From Ostrinia nubilalis (Eukaryota; Arthropoda; Insecta; Lepidoptera; Crambidae), in NCBI RefSeq assembly GCF_963855985.1, contig NC_087109.1, forward strand, positions 8,204,001 through 8,268,000: a stretch of 64,000 nucleotides of DNA. Direction: 5' to 3'. The position numbers and the translations under genes are program-made. Under the pieces are notes generated by a model, which worked only from the letters and a program-made list of their open reading frames with translations, made no database searches and was not told the origin of the DNA. Below, piece by piece: positions 35,356 through 47,300 of the stretch (position 1 is its first letter; the number at the start of each line of letters is the position of its first letter).

Positions 35356-38300
35356 GTTCGTCTCTAAAGTCCAGTCGCCGAGCACGTAGAATTTCGTCCA
35401 ATGACCCGAAGCTACCCGTCCTTAGAGCTCGCGCGTAATTTTGCTGTCGCGCTCGCACAGTCGCGACAGCAATATACTTAATTCACGCGAGCGATAAGGA
35501 TGGGTAGCTTGGGGTCATTGAACTAAATTCTGTCTGCTCGACGACCGGACTTTAGTAAACTAAGCTGACGCCATGAACCAATTTAATCCACAGCAGAAAT
35601 ATTTGGAGCCCGACCACGCACACAACGGGAAGACGCCCAGGTTTGTTACTTTCATCATTATTTCAGCCACTAGACGTCCTAGACGTCCTGGAGGACCCAA
35701 AAATTTTATGTAGTCATTGAGTACCTTGTGGGTTAGACGTCACACGCTGCGCTTGTCGGTATGTGACCACCATTCCTTGATGCCCCATTTCTTTTTTAAC
35801 ATCAAGATCTTTAGTTGATTTGGCGAAGTAATTAAGTGTCGTCATACATTGTCTTTTCTACATATTAAAACCTATGGAAAAGCTGCGTTTTGGAACTTCC
35901 AGAAAAGAGAATTGGCTATTGATGCACGGTGACGGTGACCAGCGGCGATAACTCAAAATTGTGGTAAGTAAGTAAGTATTCGGTTTAAAAATGTATGAGA
36001 ATAACGTGCAATCATCCCGATCGATGGGTTATCGCGTAGTTCAGGGACAAAGTAGGTAACATCCCTCTCAATTTCAATTTCCTAATCGTTTCGCTATACT
36101 ATAGGTACAATAGCCAAATGGTTTCGGCGGTCGGACTGGCTGATTCGAGATTGTGTTCGAGAGTCGCTAGTTCGATACCCAACGACCGCTGTATTGTGGT
36201 GAACTCTCTCTTTACAAAAACATTATAATAAATCAACCTGGAGGAGCTAAATGAGACAATTATAGTAATTCGTGCAATAAAAATTACTCTATCACGACCT
36301 CATTTTGACTACCCTACCAAGACTGGTCAGAAGGGTTGAGGAGTTTGATACTGGACAGGAGGTAAGTGAAGATTTTTAAGCAGGTCCACCACTTTTAGAC
36401 ACTTAGAACGAAACATGGTAAATAGATCACGACTGTTATATGTTCGTAATTGTTTCGCTACATGAAACGATCACGAAACTTTTAAAAGTTGTCACGATCA
36501 TGCATGTTATTTTGTATTCAGGCTCTGAATGCTGAGTTGCATTGTATCAACTAGAGTTAAACTTTTATAAGTTTAGAATTTAGACCTCAACTGTTTAGTT
36601 GTATGCGTAATTAAAACCTTTCAAAAATTTACAGAAAACTAAGTAGCTTCCCGCCAGTGGCTTTGCACGGGGTTTTCCCGGAAATTAATCGACCTTATCT
36701 CGCCGTAAAAACCATCCTTGGATTTCAACGAACATTAAAAAAAAGAATTGGTAAAATTGGTCCAGGCCGTGGTCCAGGCGTTGTTGAGAAATGCGCTTAC
36801 CAACACATTTTGCGATTAATTTTTAAATTATAAATAACTAAGTCAATTCCAAGTAAAAGTAGGATGCCCTATCACGCAATGCACTTTCAAGTGGTACAGA
36901 TAGAAAAACAAATTTTAATTCATTTTTTTATACTTAGCAGCAGGTAAGTAGGTAGTTGTTTGAAAACTAACATTAAATGAAGAAGAAAGAAGAAAATTTA
37001 CATTTATCTGGAACACAATATAAACTGCGTATAAAATTCTTGCTCAAATGTAAAAATCCGACACGGCTGTTCACAGATTTAAATTAAAAACAAACCTACA
37101 CTATCTACCCTTTAATCACAAAAATAATAGTAGGCTATAAAACCAAAAGTGAATGGAAAGCTAATACCAACACTTATCAACGCCGTCATTTCGTCGAATA
37201 AATATTTATGACCGAAGTCACATCGTGTATTCTAATGTCAGCACGTCAAACTATACATTTTTGTTCTAAAATAGTTCCAATTACAACTACATAAGGATGA
37301 CTCCTGTGTCCAGTGTTAAGCTTGATGTGACGTTGTCTGTACGCAATCGCTGCATTATAGAGTGCCACGCAGGTGGTAGCGTGACATTAGCGCTGCGTTC
37401 GTCATGTACTGCCTCAGTTCAGGGCCGTACTAAGGGCGGTATGCCCTTGGTATGCTTGGTAACATGCTAGAGCCTAGATAACTAGATAGAGTCAGTAATG
37501 ATGAGTTCAGGGAACCTCCCTGTGACCATTACGGTAAGTTGTCATTGATAAATTTAGGTTTATCGTAGCGAGCGCTACCAATGTGGAAGAAAAAGGTGGC
37601 AGATCTAGACCAAGGACTCGTTGTTATAACTACTCACTTTTTGGGTAAAATAAGTCTACATTATAACTTTTTCAATACACAGATCACATCATTCTAGTTT
37701 TGATCAACCCCCTCCTACCCCAAATTAATTGTTACCGCGGTCTCGTGCGACCACGTAGGGTTTCGCGAGCTAGACAAAGCTACAATCGTGACGTAGTGGG
37801 GGTCTAGGCGTTGTTGTCTAGCTACAGTGTGCTAAGTTTAATCGTGCGTAAAACCACCGCACTCACACCCTAACTCCGGCCCAGGTTCCGTAATTATTAT
37901 TATAAGTTGTAGCACGCACGCTACTTGCTCCCCTGGAAAATATGGGTCGGGCTATTTTTGCCGCCAAAGTTACAGCGAGGGCGACTTTTAATCGGTACGG
38001 TGACGTTTGGAACAAAGAATCTTGAAAAAATGTTTAAAGAAATGTTTAGGTAGGTTAGATTAAGTCTGTCAAAGTGTAGATAGGTAAATGGAGAAGTAAA
38101 GAAGAATAAATAAGTATGTATTTAACGCCTTTACTTTCACACGCAAAATTTAAGGGTTAATAAATGAAGTTTTGTTAGTTAGTCTCAAATCTACCTATGT
38201 GGACATCAAAATTATTAAAACTTATTAATGAAAAAGTTATCATAAAGCACAGTAGGTAAGTTTTCAAACATCCTGTATAAGCCAACAGACCAAGGTTGCT

Positions 38301-41300
38301 GACGTCAGCAAACAGGTCACACGCCACCATGGCAATGAGGAGCAGGCTATCTTCCAAGACGACAGCAGACACGCATGACATGAAGTGGTGATTGAAAACA
38401 TACTTTTCTCTACTTCTTACCTCAAGCAAGTTGACTAAACTGTCTAGAATGTAAGTAGCATTAGGCTGTCTTCATGTAGACTCTACATGAAGACAGCCAA
38501 ATGCTACTTAGTAAATAGTCGATTGTCAGAAAATAGACCACCAACATTATTTGTAGAGTTCCAATTGATTATGGTCGGGACTATTCCCACTTCTTTCCCA
38601 CCATTGCAACTCCTGTGTAGTCAGGATCTACAGCTTGACCGCCAATAAACACCCAACCAGTGAAGGTCAAGTTTGTCCCGGGGAAAGTTAAACTGTCATT
38701 GGACCCGCAACGAAATTAATCAGAAGAACATAGGAGGAGTTCGAAGTTGAGGTTCGACTTCCCTCCGTTGCAAAGCGGATGACAGGTGACAAACAAAGGT
38801 TTAGTAACCTTTATGAAAAAGATATGCACCAAGGACAATAAACATTAATTAATGGGGCCTATCTTATGATTATGGTCGCATACCTCATCTACTTTTTATG
38901 CCCCCAATTTATGGAGGCTGTGTAGTTTTGACCTATAATGGGTGTAAAATTATGTAGACAACCAGTGCATAAAGTCAGACATCATGGTTAAACCAGAGGT
39001 GGAATTGTGTAAAGCAATCGTAATCATTTGACAGTTCATAACGTACGATAAAGTCGGTTAAACAAAGCGTTTGACAGAATAAGAAATCGTACGTTATGAA
39101 CTGTCAAATGATTACGATTGCTTTACACAATTCCACCTCAGAGACCAACATGATACTTCTATCATAGAAGAAGAACCTAAAAAATAATGCATCAGACTTG
39201 CTGAAAGAAGTCAACTCATGCTGTACCATCTGTCAATTACTACAATTATTCAGTAAACACAGTAAACCTGAAACCTGACGTTTAAGCAGGTCAAAGGGTA
39301 AAAAGGTTACCCCAAAAACAACTGAATCACGAAAACGGCTAGTAAATCAGCAATTAACGATTTGTCAAGCGTTTTTACGATATGTACCACTTACTATGGG
39401 GTTTCGTTTGCGTGCGTGCGCGCTATAGAGGTAACATTGGTTATTATAGAGCACCATTGACGTTATTTGGTACTTGTGGTTAATTATGTTAATGTTTTGT
39501 TTTTCCTTGACAAAGTGTTCTAGAAAACATTAAATGGTTTGTGGAAAGAGAACTGGGAACACTTCGTTCGCATACCGATTTTAAATTCACGTTTTCAGAC
39601 TTATTTACAGCCTTCTACTAAAGGATTATTATCAGATAAATTAAATACCAATTGCTGCTGATCGTGGAATACGCCTCCTTCACACTATCAAGTAGGTTTA
39701 CTAACAAAGAAGTGTGACCTTTAATAATAATTCATAACAGTGTGCTGGCGTGTCATCGTAGATATTTCATTCACTTGTCTACCCAAGAAATTGTTTATTT
39801 ACCACGGGACCGACAGAAAAACAAATTACATTAACCTTTTCATGATCAGTAAAAATATAGGTAAAAGTAGGTACGAATACAATATTGGGTGTGTGAAAAA
39901 AAAAGTTAGTAACTAGAACAAGCCCCACTCAAAAAAATATTCAGATCTAAATGTGGTTGTATTCTCAATTTTGGGTCTAGGTTTCTTTTATCTTCTTTTA
40001 TTGGAAAATGATGTGTGATACCTAGTATAATACCTAGCTTAGCTACTCCTTACTATAAGTGGGTATTTCTCATCGCCACGGTTCTCATCGTCACCTTCGT
40101 GGCGAATTTTATTTCTAACTTATTTCAACTTTTTGTAAACAAAAATTGTAGCGCTTGATGTGAAGATTGTATTCTCAATAAATCAGTCAAATAGTGAGTC
40201 TCGTTTGGAAGCTTTAACGTTTTGAATTTTTTGATGCCACGAAAGTGATTCTGTACTTCACAGCAATAATTTTTTCAAACTTTACTACTGTAAATGACTC
40301 TTTAAGTGTTTATAAAACATATATTTTGTCTTATTTTCATAGATAAATAGCAATAACATAATATAAATAGGTACCTACTTAAATACAAGATAAAATTTTA
40401 CTAAGTTACAAGATTCTACGCAATTGGTTTTAAGGGTGACACTGGTGGGTGGCATTCTGAAGTGCTAAAGAAGCAAAAAACGGATTATCAGTACCTCAAT
40501 AAAAAAAGAACTCTAACTGATTTATCAGTCCCTCAACAAAAATATATTTTTTATTTAGGCCAGAGGGCCTCGTATTTTTGTTGTACAACTTTTAACTCAA
40601 ATTTCAGATTAAATTTATCTTACAAACAGATACACAGTCACATATACAGACATACATACAGTCATACAGACAGACAACAAAAATACGAGGCCCTTATTTA
40701 TTTATTGATGTACTGATCTCTACTTTCCACGTATAATTTATTAGTTATTAAAATATTGTAAAAACATAAACACCAGTTACAGTATTTTAAAATAAACCAA
40801 AGCAAGAAATCACTTTCGTGGCCTAAAATCACCTTCGTGTATAAAACACCACGAAGGTGATGCCACGAAGGTGACGAAAATTTTAGTTTTTTATGAATTA
40901 TCCTTAAATTTGAATTTAACGGTTCAAGTCGAATACCACACAAATAAGTCTAACATGTTAAGTTTTCAATGGCAAAGTTTCAATTAAATTGTTTAAATTT
41001 TAGAGGTAGAAAATATTGTTCATGCAAGCGACGGTAAATCTATGGATAATAACAAAAAGTTACGTTTTTTTTTTCCGGAGCGACGATCGACCTATCTCAC
41101 CTCCCCAATGGTCGAAGCGCGACTGACGTTAACCGAATAGAACGCTGTGATTGGTTGCTGGTGTTCGGTTTAACGGCAATCTTGTATTATTACTCAAAAT
41201 TTTAGGTACCTAAAATCGTGTGACCAACGTATTTCGCTTTCTCAATTCAAAATAATTATAATAAGATATTTTTTTGACCATCGTGTGGAAAGTATATTTA

Positions 41301-44300
41301 ATAACGATGATTTTAGTATATGCTACACACAAATTGAATGAAAATTGTGAATGCAGTAACCAAATGTTTCATTGCAACCGAAGGTGTGACACGATGAGAA
41401 CGCGAAAAATGACCCCGTTTTTTATCGTTTCATGTGATTTTTTCGTATTATTTTTGCTTCTATTACGATAAAATTTATTTTGTATGTAGCTAAATAAATA
41501 TTTTATCATCTGATTTCAAAGTTATTGTTCTAACTTATACCGTTTATGAACTATTATTGTGTGACCATCAAATTTGAGTGTAAATGAGAAGTACCCAAGT
41601 AGAAGAATTATAAAGCTGAACTTGTTGGACCTATGTTTGACTCTTTTAACTGTACTTTGCTCCAAAATAATAATAGTAAAATAATCCAAAATTAAATGCT
41701 ACGTCTTTTCTGCTGTCGCTACCAATGTTTGGACAGCGAATTGTTTGCTTGTGGGACCCACATCGCACAAAGAAAGCCGGAGTCACCATTCCCTCATTTG
41801 CATTAAGCGTTTCAGGCCAAACGCACGTAATGTCGAAGCTAATGTTCAACAAGGACCGCCGTAAGTCCAGCATCAACTTCGTGAACTTCCGACGCTTCCA
41901 TTTTCTGGACAGGTATGTAAGCTAGGTTGCAATTGCAGCTAAGAATAAGCTGTGAAGCGTAACAGTTTTATCCCTGTAACAGCTAAAAAAGTCTGTCTTT
42001 CTCGTTTTACAAGTACCTGTAACAGTTAAAAAGTCTTTCTCCAAAACTCTATACTCCGGTTGCTGCAAGCTGTGGTAAGTACTTAGCTTACCTAGCGCTA
42101 ACTCTGCTGTACCGCACTCTCTCCACAGAATGCATTTCCAAGGAAAAAAGTAAGTAATTTAACTAATTTTTGCAAGTAGGCTTATTAGCGATTTTACAAG
42201 TCCTAAAACTATAGCTTATTGCCATACCATTCAGGACAATTATGGGCTATTCTACTCAGAAGATGGTGGTGGTGGTGGACGAAACTCGGTCACCTTACTA
42301 TAAAATATAATAAAATTATTTATTTTCCTACATTCTTATAAATGTCGCATGAGTCTGAATTTAATCACAATGTGCAATAGCTAAATTAATATTTTCCTTT
42401 GAGAACGCACCTACTCGTACTTACCTACATGCGGTAATAAGCGTAATATTCATATTATGATTCAATCTTGTGGTTTGATCATTGCCATTGTCGTATTGCC
42501 TTCATATTGTTTAATGTTGCGAAACTTTATGTCATAATTTTAACTAAGTTACCTACCTTTTACTTAACTTTCCGTCTAGCTTGCAAACATCAAAAAATAG
42601 GTTTAATACCCAAAGTAATTTTCCCTCATAATTATGTGGTCATTAAAAAGTTTCTTTAACTTTCTGTTGGAAAGCAGTTTTAACTTTTATTCGTACGATA
42701 ACAGAACACAGCTAATTTAGGACATGTATTAAGTACCCTCAAAAGAGCCAGCTCAATATAGAATTTTACTCTTACGCCACGTTCTTTCGTTAAAAGGATT
42801 TTTTTTCTAAACTTCGTTTCTTTTTGTTACCAGAAGCCGCGAGTCCCGTCGCCGCATCAACCACCCTCCCACCGCTCTATACAGCACGATCGGCGAGCGC
42901 GTGCGAACGAGCACTCCTTCGGCTCTCCAGTGCGCACTGTTTTGTGGAGGCTCCCGATGCCAGTATGAGCAGCCACAGCCTCGCAACGCTGCTGTACAAG
43001 GGCTTTATTCCGACTGGTAAGACAAGGATTATCTAGCTACTTCCTTCAGCTGTACATCATGCTCGGCGAACGCGTGCGAACGAGCACTCCTTCGGCTCTC
43101 CAGTGCGCACTGTTTTGTGGAGGCTCGCGCTGCCAGTATGAGCAGCCACAGCCTCGCAACGCTGCTGTACAGGGGCTCTACTCTGACTGGTAAGACAAGA
43201 GATTATCTAGCTACTTCCTTCAGCTGTACATCATGCTCGGCGAATGTGTGCGAGCGACGTTGTTTTGTGGAGGCTCGCGATGCCAGTATGAGCAGCCACA
43301 GCCACGTAACGCGGTACAAGGGCTATACTCCGACTGGTAAGACAGGAGATTAATGCCCGTTTTCACCATCAATACCGAATTTTTAAGTGACCCCTATGAA
43401 AACAAAATTCCTGTTACGTGTTACCATAAGGGTCACTTAAAAATTAGGGATTGATGGTAAAAACGGGCATAAGTTACACAAGCCCATCAAATGACACTTC
43501 CTTTGGCGATTCACCATGCTCGGCGAACGCTTGAGAACGTGCATAATATCTTTAGTGCTACTGTAAAGGCTCACACTGCCAGTATAAGCAGCTACAGCCG
43601 CGTAACGCCGCGGTTCAGGGGCTTTATTCTGACTGGTATGACACAAGATCGTAAGTTACAAAAGCTTCCTTTAGCTACACGCATACCATGTTCGGCGAAC
43701 GCGAGCGAACATGCACCTTTAGCTCACAAGGTCGCTGTCGCTGTCAGCATATTCAGGGGTATGCATGCAATGCTGGGCTTTTATAACTTCTGTAATTTAA
43801 AAAAGTAACTGCCTACCTCGAAATAAAACTAATTCCTGCCACTAATTACTGTAACTTTGATGAAGCATGCCCATTAGTAACTAAAACCAGGCCTGTTCAT
43901 CTCCGCGAGTTTACATCGAAAACAAAACACGCACGATTGCCCCCTACAAGAGTACTATTCGACAAGGCCTCACATACGAGCGAACATTGACTCACGCACG
44001 CGTATTCTTGTGTATGATGGAAAAAAATAAAGAAAATGGTGTACTAAATACTGTGCAGTATTTAACTGCCTAATAAAAACACAGAATGTACTTTTTTAAG
44101 TTGCCTGAAGACACTGAGAGGTAAATAAGTAGTTAATATTATTCATGATAATTCATGCTAAATCATGTATTTCCTCCGCCATTTTCTGCAGATTGGCACC
44201 TCACGTCACATCATTTTATCGAAGTCAGCCCTATAGCTTCGGCGCAGTACCGATCACTGACGTTTGTCAACAAAACTTCTGACAAATTTGCTTGACTCTT

Positions 44301-47300
44301 GAGACAAGCTAAATTACACCATATTGTTAATGACATTGAGCATACATTTTTTTAAATACCTTCGCGAAGTAAAACTTCTGTACGTAGTACCAGGCCTGTT
44401 CATCTCCGCGAGTTTACATCGAAAACAAAACACGCACGATGGCCCACCTACAGGATACTAATTCGACAAGGCCTCACATACGAGCGAACATTGACTCACG
44501 CACGCGTATACTTGTGTATGATGGAAGAAAATAAAAAAAATGGTGTACTAAATACTGTGCAGTATTTAACTGCCTAAATAATAATAAAAACACAGAATGT
44601 ACTTTTTTAAGTTGCCTCAAGACACTGAGAGGTAAATAAGTAGTTATTAATATTATTCATAAATCATGTATTTCCTCCGCCATTTTCCGCAGTTTGGCAC
44701 CTCACGTCACATCATTTTACCGAAGTCAGCCCTATAGCTTCGGCGCAGTGCCGATCACTGACGTTTGTCAACAAAATGGTGCTTGACTCTTGAGACAGGC
44801 TAAATTACACCATATTGTTAATGACATTGAGCATATTTTTTTTAAAATACCTTCGCGAAGTAAAACTTCTGTACGTAGTACTTATTATTATTCTGTGGTA
44901 GTACTTATTATTATTACGTAGTACTTATTATTATTCTGTGCTAAAACATAAACCTGAAAAGTAAATTTTAAAATATCGCAGACCTAAACTACGCTGCAAG
45001 TCATATCTGTAAGCATAATGAGATACTTACCTACCTAATAAGCAAACCTTATTCTTTTTGTGAAAATAAACACCTACTTAACACCTACAAAGAAGAAACT
45101 TGTAAGTACTTAAACTTTCTCGGCCTCTTTTCTGATTTGGTGTTAAGGCCAAGCACACTGTGTAAACAGAAAGGATTTGAATAACGCAAACTGGGTCAAA
45201 TTGAATGAGGATTCAATTTCCGACACAACAACCAACCATTTTTAAAATGAATAGCCTATTTAGTAACAAGATACCTGCCTTCTTTAGCGAACGAAAGTTA
45301 TTTACGGCATGAACTGAAGCAATTAAAAACAACACTTCTAAAATACCGATATTCTGTAATTGATTCAGAAAAGTGGAAAAGATAGGAGAAGGAAATAAGT
45401 CACGAAGAAATGGTCACGAGAGTCTTCTAAACATGCTTTAAAATACCAACAAAATTCATAAAAATATTTCCAAGGCAAGAAAAACTCCTGAAAATCCCAT
45501 TTCGGTTACATTACCATAATACATTACTGCTTTACGTGATTAATTTAAAAGATATCCTTGACTTTAAGCGAAATATATGATGTCCACTGTGGTCGCGTGA
45601 CTTCCGCACTAACACGTATTATAATAATTACATTACTTACTTTTTTACAGTTCTAATGTTGGCCAAGAACAACTGCCATTGCAGATGTTTTCTTTTTCAA
45701 ATATTTAAATTGGACGCTGCGGTAAATACTTGAACAGTTTTGCCAAATTGACCTAGTCTTAAATTTTGAGCTTTATTACAGAAACAACTGATATAAATAT
45801 TTGTGTGAACAATTCAGCTAAAGCTTCATCATCATCATCGTTTCAGCGATAGAACTTCCACTGCTGAACAAAGGCCTCCCCCAATGATTTCCATGTTGAA
45901 ATTAATATCAGTTCGATTTCCAATTATACTGCATCTTTTTTGTTTCCCAGTTTGATTGCGACATTGTACCTATAGCAATAAGTACCTACTCTAAAATAAA
46001 AGTTAGTTAACTACTTACTTACATCCCACTTAACATCAGGAGCGATTGTGGTCAAATACCTGCCTTGTAATGCATAAATAAACAAAACTTGCACTGATCA
46101 GAGTTTTAAACTAGTACCTACCTACTAAATATATGCCGTTGAAGAAATGTTACTTTCCCTCTAGATTGTGATATTGCAATGTTCGATTCTTAACTGTTGC
46201 AGGATCACGGACGACATTCTGGCGATGGCGCGGCCGAGCACCGCGAGCATCGCCGCCAGAAACATTATTCAACAGTTCCACAGGTATTCCTTTGTTTTGC
46301 TGCCAGAAAACGATTGGCTGAATAACCCTGTTGATAAAGCAATGAACAACTTTAAAAATTCTTTAAAAGAAGTCGAAATTGACGACAACACTGACTGATA
46401 ATAATAAATTTTCCCACCTAGATTGGACTCGCTCTAACAATCTCATCCGAATGCATCATCTTAGTTTGATTAATGCATGAAAAAGCTTCTATTTTAGTTG
46501 AAAAAAGCTTCAAGTCTAATCTCACTCCAGGACCAAAATCACTGATCCCTTTTGTCTCATGCACGTTTCCTTAGAGGTAACATAACATGTTGGTCTCACA
46601 AGTAACAAATGTTCAGTTATAACTGCTATACTTAATCAGAACTTCTCTAGTTTTCGTGAGGGGCCGTCCATATATTACGTCATTCTAAATTAGGGGGGGG
46701 GGGTTGGTCTGCGGATGACGGTAAATGATAGATAGGGAGGGGGGGTGTTTCGAAATTGACGTCATTCTTATTTATTTATTTATAGTTTATTGTTCACATA
46801 CAAAAAGATTATTTCCAAAAAAGAAATTTCTTCCAGCACACCTAGTAAGTGAGACTGCAAATGTGAGAGGCGGCTAAGGCGCGTACAATACTAAAATAAG
46901 TCATAATAAACATACATAATGCAACATAGATGTACACAAATACAGTAATACCCTATTTTTCTCAAATCTGCAATGTTTTAATTTTGTCAAACTGGTAATG
47001 ACGTCAATTTAGGGAGAAGGGGGGGGGGTCATTAAGAAATGACGATAGGATGATTGTAGGGGGGGGGGTCTAAAATCTGAAAAAATCGATGACGTAATTT
47101 ATGGACGGCCCCTGACTGCTTCCTTGGTAGGTTTAAGAAACAAACAAAATCCCTTTCCAGTTGGGGCACCCGCGCGGTGATCAACCTGCAGACTCTCACT
47201 CCACCAGTTTTACTTTTAGTTTGGTTACAAAATCCACTGCCTAGCTCATAATTTTACATATTTGTAGCTGGGGCATCCGCACGGTGATCAACCTGCAGAC

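Larger units (their letters stand above)
35641..41829. other. Large PTPDC1 intron 1a: repeats and hairpins, no secure gene
   Basis: Contains a decayed RTE tail (about 35660-35790, minus), LINE tails (about 36650-36830), a near-perfect hairpin at 38452-38510 and a foldback MITE at 38996-39139 (GAGGTGGAATTG ends). It also holds the inverted TGGGTA element copy at 40060-41597. A minus-strand open stretch at 38175-38429 has coding-like composition in its central part but no recognised domain. Confidence 0.5.

Noticed and set aside
35130..35458. Overlapping frames on both strands around PTPDC1 exon 1a
   Set aside because: High GC removes stop codons in all frames. Only the frame from 35198 joins exon 2 in the correct phase.
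36107..36200. A tRNA gene
   Set aside because: A- and B-box-like motifs are present, but no paired acceptor, anticodon and T arms could be drawn; a SINE origin is more likely.
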